From positions 1-42,472 of the IMG/VR virus record IMGVR_UViG_3300010392_005364: 42,472 bases of DNA; one strand, given 5' to 3'. How positions within the stretch are numbered: the first letter of the stretch is position 1; each line of letters starts with the position of its first letter. A model generated the notes under the pieces. It was not told where the DNA came from, made no database searches, and saw only the letters and a program-made list of their open reading frames with translations. Of the stretch, positions 1 to 8,864 are shown in pieces. This DNA comes from a virus. The translations under genes were made by a program, and so were the position numbers.

Positions 1-138
1 TCACGCAACGGACTGTTTCCTGGACTCTAAAATCACCATGATTTCAGCGTCCAATTTCTTGAACAGTTGGGTTCGTTCTTCCACTGTCAAACCCTTCAAT
101 TTTTCTTTCAGGTAACGTTCAAATTCTTCTGTTTGCAT
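1..138 (-). CDS. Small hypothetical protein, 45 aa, at the end of the late region
   Basis: An ATG at 138 is preceded by an AAGGTG-like ribosome binding site, and the frame runs to a TGA at the first base of the window. The product (begins MQTEEFERYLKEKLKG) is charged and predicted helical, with a Glu/Lys-rich amphipathic pattern and no Cys, signal peptide or membrane segment. It follows the tail-tip and lipoprotein genes on the same strand. I do not recognise a family. The good ribosome binding site supports it as real, but it is short. Confidence 0.5.
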   Translation of the reverse strand: MQTEEFERYLKEKLKGLTVEERTQLFKKLDAEIMVILESRKQSVA

Positions 139-241
139 TGTCACACCTTTGTCATATTTTTCAGGTTTGGGAGTTTATAGGCAAACCCAAAGCCAGAGAA
201 CCACTTGCCTGATAATTTTCAATTTGTCATTTTTCATGACA

Positions 242-514
242 TCACCAGTATAGTTTCCCGCCCACTTCGTTCAGACCATACCCCCTTTCAAGGTATGGGA
301 TGGAACTGCGGTGTTCCAGGTATGCTGATAAGTCATCACGTCTACATTCGGCACCAACAAGCCCGATTGGGTTGGGTGCGTAAAACTCCGGTTTATCCAA
401 GCGTTCAGGGTGCACAGAAACCCCCACATAGCGTTCACACCCCAGGGATGCACACCCAACCACCAGGCACAAAAAAACCGGCACCAGGCCGGTTTGTATC
501 GTTCGCATAACCAT
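242..514 (-). CDS. Putative phage lipoprotein, 90 aa
   Basis: The N-terminus has a short hydrophobic stretch (VPVFLCLVVGC) ending in a good lipobox (VVGC, Cys at about residue 21), so the mature protein should be a lipid-anchored envelope protein of about 70 aa. The start ATG overlaps the stop of the tail-tip gene (TGATG), indicating translational coupling. The mature part has no recognised domain. It could be an outer-membrane exclusion or adsorption-related lipoprotein, or an o-spanin-like protein, but no Rz partner overlaps it. A strong terminator-like hairpin lies inside its signal-peptide codons, so expression may be attenuated, or the frame could be a coincidental read of the terminator region. 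Confidence 0.55.
   Translation of the reverse strand: MVMRTIQTGLVPVFLCLVVGCASLGCERYVGVSVHPERLDKPEFYAPNPIGLVGAECRRDDLSAYLEHRSSIPYLERGYGLNEVGGKLYW
471..495 (-). terminator. Intrinsic terminator after tail-tip gene, inside lipoprotein signal codons
   Basis: On the minus strand a perfect 8-bp stem (AAACCGGC with GCCGGTTT, loop CTGGT) runs directly into a run of seven T. It lies about 20 nt downstream of the tail-tip stop at 514, where a terminator is expected, yet it is within the first 15 codons of the overlapping lipoprotein frame. Confidence 0.75.
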
Positions 515-3500
515 CAGTCTGTTATGAACCCCACAAGGTGCATGTTGATAATTCTAGACACCCCTGAAAAAACACTAACCACTGAATAATACAAATAAAA
601 TTGTTTATTCGTCGCGGGAATGATCACTTGTTGGTTGGTCACGTACTTGCCAGAATTGCTGCTTTGTTCCATCTGGTAATGAACGATCCTGTGCCTTTCG
701 TTTGTGCTATTTGACCCGACTGTTGAATCATTTTCGTAAATCATCACCCGTGCACCATCCGCACTGGGTGAAACCGAAATATCAAAATTCACTATCAACG
801 CCTTGGTGTTTTCGGGTAAATCGTTTAATGCACTCCAATAGTCATCAACGTCAGAAGCCCCACCAGGTCCGACCAAATACCACGCGTTTTCACCCATTGA
901 TTCCAGGTCAAACGCGAATAATGACGCGTCACTGACCAGGTATGTGTTACCAGCCCGGATGAACCCCGTAGGTGGTGGTTGTTTTGACACAACACCGTCC
1001 CCGGCCGAAGACATCAACAAACCCAGTGGTGGTTCTGTTCCGTCAATACTGTCTACCCTGGGACGGGCAAATTCAGCCCATGCACCAGCGGTGCCGGAGT
1101 TTCTATATCGAAACTGAGCGGACAGCGGTAATGTTGTTCCGGCACCATTCGCGGTTGGGTCAAATTTGTATTCAACGAATGATTGCACTTTCTGACCGGT
1201 CACGGGGTCATAAAGCCCCGCAATACCGGACGAAACGGTCCGGCTGGTGGTCGCTGCGTGAATCACCATCACCAGCAAAAACCATTTATTCGCTTCCGGT
1301 AACGTGTCGTCGTTCATGGCGTAAACATACGGATAACCTGGGTTGACACCACCGTCCAGGGTCAACAACACGGAACTACTTGACGACTGGACCAAGAAGT
1401 CACCAATATTGTCCGAACGTAACCAGCATGTTATTCGACACGTCTGATTTTCACTGACAATACAGGGGTTACTATTTGCCGGGTCAAGTTGAAACCCGCC
1501 CTGGTCACTGAAGTTTGCGGAACCGTCACCAACGTGTTCAACGCGCCACACGATTTCGTCTTCACCGTAGGGACCGTCTGTCACCACCCGGCTATTGCTG
1601 GCTGTGTTTGCTAGCCCGTTGGTGGAGTCTGACGGGTTGGTGCTGGTATCCCCTGCAATCCATCCGGATCGGTCAAGCAAGTTGTTATATAGCTGCAAAC
1701 GTGGTGGCTGTCCGGTGATATTGTCTTCCCAGGTTGCCCCGTCTGTTGCATTGTCATCCGGTCTACCATCGCCGCCAACGTTGGACCAGTCATTGTTGGT
1801 ATAGGGACCAAATTGCAATGAACTGATTTTCGCACCCACATCCCTAAATGAAGTGTTAAAGTGATATTTGCGCCCAGCGTCTTCAGGAAGGTTGGAACCG
1901 GCCTGAACCCCGTTTTGATAAAATCTGACATATAAACCGTCGTATGTGATTGTGAACACATCACCGACAGAATAAGCGCCTATGGTTCCGAGGTTTACGC
2001 CATCCTTCCGAATCTGCCAACTACCATCACCGCGAAGGTACACCGCGTAGTCAATGTCGTTGTATCCATTTGTGACTGTTGGATCAGAACTCAACCCAAG
2101 CATAAGATAGCGCGTCACTGTTTCCGCTTTGAATGAACAGAACGCCCCGTCCACAAATGATTCCGCTGTGTAAACTTCACCAGTCCAGGCGATATTGTCT
2201 GATATTTTTTCAACAATAGACCCGTTGACTTTCATGGTCGCATTTGAAATCAGCGCATAAGGGGTTGCGTTGTTGTTGTCCGCGTCGTCTATTTGCTGCT
2301 GCTGCTCGCCTCGGGTTGGTAAAAAGCGCAAGTTGTCCGGCGCGTTGGTCACACTGGCCGTTGCTGTGAAAGTGACTTCAGACCCCGCGTATAGCTGACC
2401 CTGGTTGTTATAATATTTGGACACCGGTTTGACCCGGATTTCTATGTCAAAATAATACCCGTCCACCCCTTCCGTTGCCGCGTAGTCCGTGGCGTTTTTA
2501 TCAATGCTGTATTCATAAAACGGTGACACCGACTTTTCCACGCGCAACAACGTCCCACCGGATCGAATTTCAACCGCGTAATAATTGAAGTATATTTTTT
2601 CCCCGTTGGTGTGGTCCCACTGAAACACTGGACCAGGGCCAGAAAAGGAAGTGCCAGCGCCATCCAGTCCCAGGTCAACAATGGGGTCAAATGGATAAAT
2701 GGTTACCAATTCCGCGTTTGTGCGTCCGTTGACGTCGGTCACCGTGATGAAATCTTTCGGACCCAACCCCGCTGTCAAACCCGCTGTGGAAACAGGGTCC
2801 ACCCAAATCTCATAGGTTGACCCATCGCTGGGGACTTCCAACAAACCTTCCGCTGATACGCTACCTATCCCAAGCCAGATTTCACTACCCTGTTTGCGAT
2901 ACCTGACAATTGAATGTGAATAATAATCCACGTCGGGGGGTGTGATACTAATTTCAATTGTGGACCGGTCACCTTGCGGTGTTACCGGGGTGTTCCGGTA
3001 TTCGGTCAGGGTGAATGTGGGCATAATATCCACATACCGGGGGAAATCGTCTTCTGGTGTGTTTCGGGTGTCTAAAAACACCACATCCGAAAACACATCA
3101 ACCGCGTTTTGGTAGGTTTTACCCATCCCACCACCGCCTGACCGGGACGAAAAAGGTGGATTATTGACAACCTGTTCAGGTTTGTAATGATAATCTGGTC
3201 CACCGTCCCAAAGTGCAACATATTTGACCAGGGTGGTTTCCGGGCATACACCATAGTTTTGTGTAATGATTTCACTATTCGGTGTGGGGAATGTTTGGGA
3301 CGAATCCAGAGTCACCAACAGCAAGCCACCTGGTGCACCACCGGCCCCGGCACCTGCTGCCACCAGGTCTTCACCTTCCACGGTGATCACACCGCCTGGT
3401 AACCCATCACCGCCTGACAAATCCGTCGTACTACCCAACGAAAAATCCATCCCTTTAGCAAATATCATCAGTCCAGCGCCACCGTTGCCACCATCACCAC

Positions 3501-5787
3501 CGGGCACGATCACACTGGTTTCGTTGAATTGGAGTATCGGACCACCGGATGAACCGGAAGACCCCATCAGACTGTTGGGAACACCGTTTAAATTTCCATT
3601 GTCGTCTAAGACCAGGACAGGGGTTTCAAGGGTTTGTGTGTTTCCGCGAACGATGCGAGGCGTGAAACTGTCATGTTTTGGTCCATAGTGTTCGTCTGTG
3701 CTTTCGTAAAAATCCCGACCGTCTTGATAGGGGCGTCGGATCATCCCACCTTGCGCCAAGGTGTTACCAACCCCCGCTTGACCCAAATTTGACGAAACCG
3801 GGTTTTTTGAATGCGTTGGGTTATTGTCCGCAACACCACCAGGTAACCCCCTACCCTTCCCGTCAATGGTGCCAAACTGTTGGAAAAACCCGTTCACCCG
3901 GATTTGGGTGTTATTGTTTACAATCACCGTCCCGGACGCATCAATGGTTAAATCTTCGGAACAATAATAAACCGCGTTGGGGTTGCCCATGCTGGCGTGA
4001 CCGGTCAAGTTTATTGTACCTGTCACAGTGGTCACACCGTTGGAACTTGACACCTGACCAGGAAAATTGGTGGCGTTGATTTCCGTCCCTTCGGACGTCA
4101 GAAATACATCATCCGGAGTTTCGGTGTTATCAGGGGCTTGTGGTGCTGGTTTACGCGAACTACCCACCAGCGAGACATGGACACGCCCTTTAAACCAATC
4201 ATTTTTAATAGATCGGATTTCAAAATTCCGATCTATTGAAATGGTTGTTTCCGCTGCGGCATCTCTCACAGCGTCCAAATCCAACCGGACAATGTCACCC
4301 ACTTCCAGGTCATTTTGGTCTGGTGTCAATTCCAATGAAATTTCATATGGTGTGGAACTGTGCATTGTTCGCATAACACTGAAATGATGGTCAATCAATG
4401 TGTCAGAATGACGCGAACCATGAAGCGTTTTCAGTTCAATAATTTTTGGGTCAGTTTCAGTGTTTGGTTCGATTGATCCTTCATCACGGAAAACACTGGT
4501 CCGTGAATATTTTTCCCGTTTTTCGTCCCAATGCCATTTCAGGATGAACGTGTTTCTTATGTCGTTCAGTTTTTGAACAAGTGGTCCATAGCTGACCACG
4601 TTGTCTTCATTCAGTAAACGATCATAGCCGCCGTTGGGTCCAATATATTTGATCCGTTTCAGTGATAGTTCACCCGTTGAACGGATGGGTGAATACACCC
4701 CCATCATGTAAAACAAATCCGATTCCAGGAACTTTTTACCGTCTATCTTTTCATAACCATTAACCCGTGCCGGGTAACCCGCATCGTCATCGTTTATGTC
4801 CCAAAGATCGGAACCAATGTTCACGAACGCGGACGTTTGAACGTAATCAGTTGACACGCCTAAATGCCAGTGGTCGGGTAGGTATTTCCCAGCGTGACCA
4901 TAAAAAAGACCCGTCATAATCGCATATGCGAGTTTGACACCAGGCATTTCCAAATAGACATGTTCCGTTATTTTGGGAGCGTTCTGGTTGGTCGCGTCAG
5001 GGTCCACCGTGACAGCCAACGCCTTGGTTCCCAATGCACCCCGAATACAACCGGTGAATGTGTTGGTCTGGTCGTCTTTGCTGTACCACATTACAGTTTC
5101 ATAGTCATCATCGTTTTCCAATTCAAAGAAACCCACTTCATCTACACCGGCCAGTTCCGGATACACCAGGTTGTTTTGCCCATCACGTTTTTGTTGTAGT
5201 GCCCTGAGATATGTTTTCCCCTGTGCACTGGGGACTTGATAGACAGATTTAAAACGTGTGGTATCAAAGGCGGGAATCACCGTTTGATCGGCTGTGATGC
5301 TACTGGTCAATACAGTTTCTTTGGGTATAAAAATTTTCTTGCGCAAAAACCGCTGTGCATCCGAGCAACGGAATTTATATACCCCGTCTTTGTAGCTGAT
5401 TTCACCATCAATGACCTGTGTTTGGATTAGTTGGAAATTCTCCCACAGCAAACCCTTGTAACCCTGGTACACCCGGACCCTTTTTTGGTTCAAACCTTTT
5501 TGTTCAGACAGTTTGGTTTGCTGCAACGACGTCAACCCTATGTCCAGGCATTCAAACGAAATTGAACCAATGCTGGCAATAGCTTTTTCAGGGTTGATTG
5601 TTTGTGACGTACTGGAAACAATTTTCAAGGTGTTGTTAATTATGTTACCGGTCAAACCTGGAACCAGCGCACTGGTCAAATAGTGAATATCTGTGTTGGC
5701 ACTATCGAACGACAAAGCAACAACAAAAACGGGTTCTTTCGTTGCTGCTTTGTTATATTCAGCAAATTCCTGTGTGTCGATTCTCAT
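514..5787 (-). CDS. Tail tip / host-specificity fibre protein, 1757 aa
   Basis: This very large last gene of the tail module follows the tape measure and a small tail protein, the usual place of the central tail hub and receptor-binding protein. The N-terminal ~550 residues look like a hub/distal-tail fold. Around 650-890 the sequence is glycine-rich (for example GGDGGNGG near 765, GGGGMGK near 885). Two FN3-like segments follow (about 945-1010 and 1050-1130), then a jelly-roll/concanavalin-like segment (about 1200-1320) and a second possible carbohydrate-binding beta-sandwich (about 1400-1580). The unique C-terminal ~150 residues may contact the host. The start at 5787 overlaps the previous stop (ATGA). 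Domain limits are estimates by eye. Confidence 0.8.
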   Translation of the reverse strand: MRIDTQEFAEYNKAATKEPVFVVALSFDSANTDIHYLTSALVPGLTGNIINNTLKIVSSTSQTINPEKAIASIGSISFECLDIGLTSLQQTKLSEQKGLNQKRVRVYQGYKGLLWENFQLIQTQVIDGEISYKDGVYKFRCSDAQRFLRKKIFIPKETVLTSSITADQTVIPAFDTTRFKSVYQVPSAQGKTYLRALQQKRDGQNNLVYPELAGVDEVGFFELENDDDYETVMWYSKDDQTNTFTGCIRGALGTKALAVTVDPDATNQNAPKITEHVYLEMPGVKLAYAIMTGLFYGHAGKYLPDHWHLGVSTDYVQTSAFVNIGSDLWDINDDDAGYPARVNGYEKIDGKKFLESDLFYMMGVYSPIRSTGELSLKRIKYIGPNGGYDRLLNEDNVVSYGPLVQKLNDIRNTFILKWHWDEKREKYSRTSVFRDEGSIEPNTETDPKIIELKTLHGSRHSDTLIDHHFSVMRTMHSSTPYEISLELTPDQNDLEVGDIVRLDLDAVRDAAAETTISIDRNFEIRSIKNDWFKGRVHVSLVGSSRKPAPQAPDNTETPDDVFLTSEGTEINATNFPGQVSSSNGVTTVTGTINLTGHASMGNPNAVYYCSEDLTIDASGTVIVNNNTQIRVNGFFQQFGTIDGKGRGLPGGVADNNPTHSKNPVSSNLGQAGVGNTLAQGGMIRRPYQDGRDFYESTDEHYGPKHDSFTPRIVRGNTQTLETPVLVLDDNGNLNGVPNSLMGSSGSSGGPILQFNETSVIVPGGDGGNGGAGLMIFAKGMDFSLGSTTDLSGGDGLPGGVITVEGEDLVAAGAGAGGAPGGLLLVTLDSSQTFPTPNSEIITQNYGVCPETTLVKYVALWDGGPDYHYKPEQVVNNPPFSSRSGGGGMGKTYQNAVDVFSDVVFLDTRNTPEDDFPRYVDIMPTFTLTEYRNTPVTPQGDRSTIEISITPPDVDYYSHSIVRYRKQGSEIWLGIGSVSAEGLLEVPSDGSTYEIWVDPVSTAGLTAGLGPKDFITVTDVNGRTNAELVTIYPFDPIVDLGLDGAGTSFSGPGPVFQWDHTNGEKIYFNYYAVEIRSGGTLLRVEKSVSPFYEYSIDKNATDYAATEGVDGYYFDIEIRVKPVSKYYNNQGQLYAGSEVTFTATASVTNAPDNLRFLPTRGEQQQQIDDADNNNATPYALISNATMKVNGSIVEKISDNIAWTGEVYTAESFVDGAFCSFKAETVTRYLMLGLSSDPTVTNGYNDIDYAVYLRGDGSWQIRKDGVNLGTIGAYSVGDVFTITYDGLYVRFYQNGVQAGSNLPEDAGRKYHFNTSFRDVGAKISSLQFGPYTNNDWSNVGGDGRPDDNATDGATWEDNITGQPPRLQLYNNLLDRSGWIAGDTSTNPSDSTNGLANTASNSRVVTDGPYGEDEIVWRVEHVGDGSANFSDQGGFQLDPANSNPCIVSENQTCRITCWLRSDNIGDFLVQSSSSSVLLTLDGGVNPGYPYVYAMNDDTLPEANKWFLLVMVIHAATTSRTVSSGIAGLYDPVTGQKVQSFVEYKFDPTANGAGTTLPLSAQFRYRNSGTAGAWAEFARPRVDSIDGTEPPLGLLMSSAGDGVVSKQPPPTGFIRAGNTYLVSDASLFAFDLESMGENAWYLVGPGGASDVDDYWSALNDLPENTKALIVNFDISVSPSADGARVMIYENDSTVGSNSTNERHRIVHYQMEQSSNSGKYVTNQQVIIPATNKQFYLYYSVVSVFSGVSRIINMHLVGFITD

Positions 5788-6185
5788 ACTTCAATTACCT
5801 GTCCACTAAAACTAAACGCTGTCTGGTGTTCGCGTCGTTCATCCAAACGTCTGTGCATTGTCACCAATAACGCTTCATCCGGTGATGCGATTGACCCATA
5901 GGGGTCTAGCGTGAATGTCTCACCAGCGGCCACACTGGACGCAAATTCCCGCAACGAATTGATCAAGTTGGTGTTGTCCGTGCTCACGGTTGCAAATCTG
6001 TAAATTCGATCTGTCCGGTGAAACACGGTGTGGGGTGTACCTGACAAGGACCGTGTTGTCCTGGCTTCATCCTTGAAGTCACGGTCCCATTTCGTCAACG
6101 GAATTTCCAACGTGTATTCCGTCCCCGCTGAATGACCGGCCATCAAATCACCCCGGTCCTTTGCTGTGTATGTGATAACTGCCAT
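5784..6185 (-). CDS. Minor tail protein, 133 aa
   Basis: This small protein lies between the tape measure and the tail-tip gene, overlapping both (TAATG upstream, ATGA downstream), so the three are translationally coupled. It begins MAVITYTAKDRGDL and looks mostly beta-stranded, with no signal or membrane segment. Position and size match the small distal-tail or tail-tip assembly proteins of siphoviruses that join the tube to the hub. I do not recognise the exact family; the assignment is from context. Confidence 0.65.
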   Translation of the reverse strand: MAVITYTAKDRGDLMAGHSAGTEYTLEIPLTKWDRDFKDEARTTRSLSGTPHTVFHRTDRIYRFATVSTDNTNLINSLREFASSVAAGETFTLDPYGSIASPDEALLVTMHRRLDERREHQTAFSFSGQVIEV

Positions 6186-8203
6186 TATGCTGCTAACTCC
6201 TGACCGTTTCGGGATTCACGCGACACCAACAAAAAATCCGTGTCATCAAGGTGGTCACGCAAAGTGACCGCCAGGTGTTCCGCATCCATACCGTTCACGG
6301 GACCGTTGAAAATGATTTGGGTCACAGGGCGTGTGTTTTCCAAAGGTTGCAAACCTTCGGGTTGTGCCGTGGGTGACGGTTCTGTTGTACCAGTTGAAAC
6401 GGATGACGAACCACCGGCTGATCCACCCCCGCCGCCTGTCCCGGCAATACTCAATGCTGTGTTTGCCGCAACAATACCGGCTTGAATGTTGCCCAGCGTT
6501 GCTATTTTGGCAGCGGCTGCCGGACCTGCTACCGGTCCCAAATCAGAATATGCTCGCATGATAGCCACGGCTGTGTTCTGGTAAACACGGCCAATGTTCA
6601 ACGCCCCTTCGAGTAACAAAATAACCCTGGATGCGTTTTCATGTCCGTCCGCCAAGCGTTTTAATAAACTAATACCACTGTCAACCGTGGCCCGTTGCAT
6701 GGCTTGGATAGAAGAATTGGTTTTTATCTCTAACGCCTGACGTTTTGCGGTTTCCTTGTCCGCGCTGGCAGTCAATTTCGCCTGGTGTTGGTCATAATCT
6801 TCCTCCCACTGTTCAAGGTTTCTGAGCAACAGTTCCCTTTGTTGTTCACTACCCTCAACCGTGTTTTCCATGATGATTTCACGGCGTCGGGTGTAGCTTT
6901 CATTGATCCGTTCTTCTTCAGATGCCAATTGTGCTTCCAGACGTTCCAGCACCGTGGCGGATTGATCCGCTTCAATCTTGTCATAGGCCGCATTGATTGC
7001 TTCCAACTGACCTTCTGTTGCCTCGTTCAACCCGGCAACGTACAAATCCCGTTCACGGGCGGTTTTGTTCAACGTGGCGGCTTCCAGTTCCAGGGACGTG
7101 ATCAAAGATCGAACACTTTTATTTTGGGATTGGTATGGATCGGACGACTTGTCCAACAGGGTGGACGTTTCAATGTACTGACCCAACAACGCAATAACTT
7201 CAGCAATGTTTTCCTTGGCGTCATCGGACCCATCTGTCAAACCGCGCAAGCTGTCTACCAACGCGGAAGCCGTGTCCACACTCGCCGCATCGTTGAAGTT
7301 ATCCAGGGACCGGGAAACATTGATCAACTGTTCATCGGTAGCCCCGTATTCTTCCCGCAAGTCCTGCATGGCAGATTTCAGGAACAATGCACTGGTTTTA
7401 GACTGTTCAAATGTTTCACTGGCACGTTTATCAAATATTTTTGTCAGTTCATCGAATTCACCCAGGTTTTCACGCAACGCCCCTTTTGTGAGTGTTTGTT
7501 CCAACTCCAATTGGGCTTTTTTAATGTCGAACAATGCACGTGCTACACCAGGGGCGGTTTCAGCCAGACGTTGCAACCGTTGGTCATAGGCCAAAATACC
7601 GGATTCTGAAATGCTGAACGCGTCAGTTAATTGCAGGGCTTCGTCTTTCAATTCTTGTATTTGTTTCCCGGTTTGGAACGCTTTGGAACCCGCCCCAACA
7701 ATGGCAGACCCCACCGCCAACAATGCACCGAAAACAATACCACCAGGACCAAATACAGACGCCACTTGTGAACCCTGCTGACCCAAAATAATAAACTTGT
7801 CTGTTCCGCTTTGAGCCTGGACAGCAATGTCCTGTAATTGGTAACCCAAGCCGCCTGCAATCATTCGCAGATTTCCAAAGGACTTTCCTGTTTTCTTGGC
7901 ACCCGCACCCAAACCGCCCATTGGTGGAACTGCCCTTTTACTTTCCGCCCCAAGCCCCTGTGTTGCTTGTCCCGCTTCCCTGGTCGCTTGTGTCAATCCA
8001 TCTGTGGCGCGTTCTGCCTGTTTTGTCGCCTTGGTGGAACCGGTGATTGTGCGTTCCATTTCCTTTGTTGTTTTACGGAAAGACTCTGTGGCGCGTTCTG
8101 CCTGGATACTATTGGTTTCAATCTTTTCCAGTTGTGCGTTACCTTCCACAAAACCTTGGGACGTAACGGACAAATCCAGATTTGCTTTATAGCTGTTCGT
8201 CAT
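6185..8203 (-). CDS. Tail tape measure protein, 672 aa
   Basis: The N-terminal ~100 residues are a heptad-rich, Ala/Thr/Gln coiled coil with repeated short motifs (QAERATxxL, QATR). The typical tape-measure segment follows (GGLGYQLQDIAVQAQSG, then ILGQQGSQVASVFGPGG) with a hydrophobic Gly/Ala stretch that could cross a membrane during DNA ejection. Long charged coiled coils (about 350-500) and a Gly/Ser-rich linker near 590-620 come after. At about 0.15 nm per residue it would set a tail of roughly 100 nm (inference from the family rule). The ATG at 8203 overlaps the TGA of the frameshifted tail chaperone. Confidence 0.92.
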   Translation of the reverse strand: MTNSYKANLDLSVTSQGFVEGNAQLEKIETNSIQAERATESFRKTTKEMERTITGSTKATKQAERATDGLTQATREAGQATQGLGAESKRAVPPMGGLGAGAKKTGKSFGNLRMIAGGLGYQLQDIAVQAQSGTDKFIILGQQGSQVASVFGPGGIVFGALLAVGSAIVGAGSKAFQTGKQIQELKDEALQLTDAFSISESGILAYDQRLQRLAETAPGVARALFDIKKAQLELEQTLTKGALRENLGEFDELTKIFDKRASETFEQSKTSALFLKSAMQDLREEYGATDEQLINVSRSLDNFNDAASVDTASALVDSLRGLTDGSDDAKENIAEVIALLGQYIETSTLLDKSSDPYQSQNKSVRSLITSLELEAATLNKTARERDLYVAGLNEATEGQLEAINAAYDKIEADQSATVLERLEAQLASEEERINESYTRRREIIMENTVEGSEQQRELLLRNLEQWEEDYDQHQAKLTASADKETAKRQALEIKTNSSIQAMQRATVDSGISLLKRLADGHENASRVILLLEGALNIGRVYQNTAVAIMRAYSDLGPVAGPAAAAKIATLGNIQAGIVAANTALSIAGTGGGGGSAGGSSSVSTGTTEPSPTAQPEGLQPLENTRPVTQIIFNGPVNGMDAEHLAVTLRDHLDDTDFLLVSRESRNGQELAA

Positions 8204-8864
8204 AGTGGTTTACTCAGTTTGACCAGTGTTGTGACTTCCCAGTCCCGCAAGCGCCTGTGTGTCATTTCTGACCAGGCTTTCAATTCTGAGAATGTCAGGG
8301 GGTCACCGTTGTCCAGTTCCTTAAACCATTCCCACAAATACAACAATTCCGGTGGACAAAGGGGTCCAGTGTCCACCGGTTCACCTAATGTTTTTGCAGC
8401 CTGTTTTAGATGTTTTTCTAAACTGACTTGTGAGCCTTTCGGCTTCTTGTTGATTTGCTTTTGGTGGTAGACGAATTCGCAGAACTGCCGGACTTTTTTG
8501 CTAAGAACAACTCCCGTTTCCCGGCGAATTTGTCAATCTGGTCCCCGATATGTGGGGCGTTGGTCAGAAAATCATTAACGTTTTCAGGGGTACATTCTTC
8601 ATCGAATGACCAATCTTTGACCAACACGGTCAACAGATTGTTGGATGATTCCCTAATCATCCGTTTCCGTTCGTCTTCGTCTTCCGTTTGCGCGGCCATG
8701 ATCACATTCCGGTTTGCTTCGGCCTGTGCTTCACGGAATGCGTCTGAATCCACAGACCGGATAACTAAATAATCATCCGTTTTTGTACCGTCCGGACGAA
8801 CCAGGGGGAGTTTGACCCCCTCGTTTCCGGCATTGCGAGTATAAAAATCGGTCATTGATCCCAT
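8200..8864 (-). CDS. Tail assembly chaperone G-T fusion made by -1 frameshift, 221 aa
   Basis: Codons 1-124 are shared with the shorter chaperone. At a slippery A AAA AAG (8499-8493) a -1 slip would continue in a frame open to a TGA at 8202-8200, adding 97 residues. The added part carries the signature of lambda gpT-like C-terminal domains: PPELLYLWEWFKEL, then SELKAWSEMTHRRLRDWEV. It has no ribosome binding site or good start of its own and overlaps the tape-measure ATG by 4 bases. In lambda the G/GT pair binds the tape measure and recruits tail-tube subunits. Frame and motif are seen directly; use of the slip is inferred from the family. Confidence 0.85.
8418..8864 (-). CDS. Tail assembly chaperone (gpG-like), 148 aa
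   Basis: This is the unshifted product of the chaperone locus, lying between the major tail protein and the tape measure, the invariant place of this gene in siphoviruses. It begins MGSMTDFYTRNAG, is acidic and helical in the middle, and ends in a Ser/Thr/Lys-rich tail (about residues 120-148) that is absent from the frameshifted product. The ATG overlaps the preceding stop (TAATG); an internal ATG three codons later is also possible. It should be made in excess over the fusion and wrap the tape measure before tube polymerisation. Confidence 0.85.
   Translation of the reverse strand: MGSMTDFYTRNAGNEGVKLPLVRPDGTKTDDYLVIRSVDSDAFREAQAEANRNVIMAAQTEDEDERKRMIRESSNNLLTVLVKDWSFDEECTPENVNDFLTNAPHIGDQIDKFAGKRELFLAKKSGSSANSSTTKSKSTRSRKAHKSV
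8493..8499 (-). other. -1 ribosomal frameshift slippery heptamer A AAA AAG
   Basis: In the chaperone frame the codons are GCA AAA AAG, giving the classical heptamer A AAA AAG also used by E. coli dnaX. The -1 frame is open from here to the tape-measure start and encodes a gpT-like domain. No downstream pseudoknot was established by eye. Confidence 0.8.

Noticed and set aside
6785-7609. Long plus-strand ORF (274 codons) opposite the tape measure gene
   Set aside because: It is antisense to a strongly supported tape-measure gene, has a low-complexity composition typical of a shadow frame, and has no ribosome binding site or recognisable domain.
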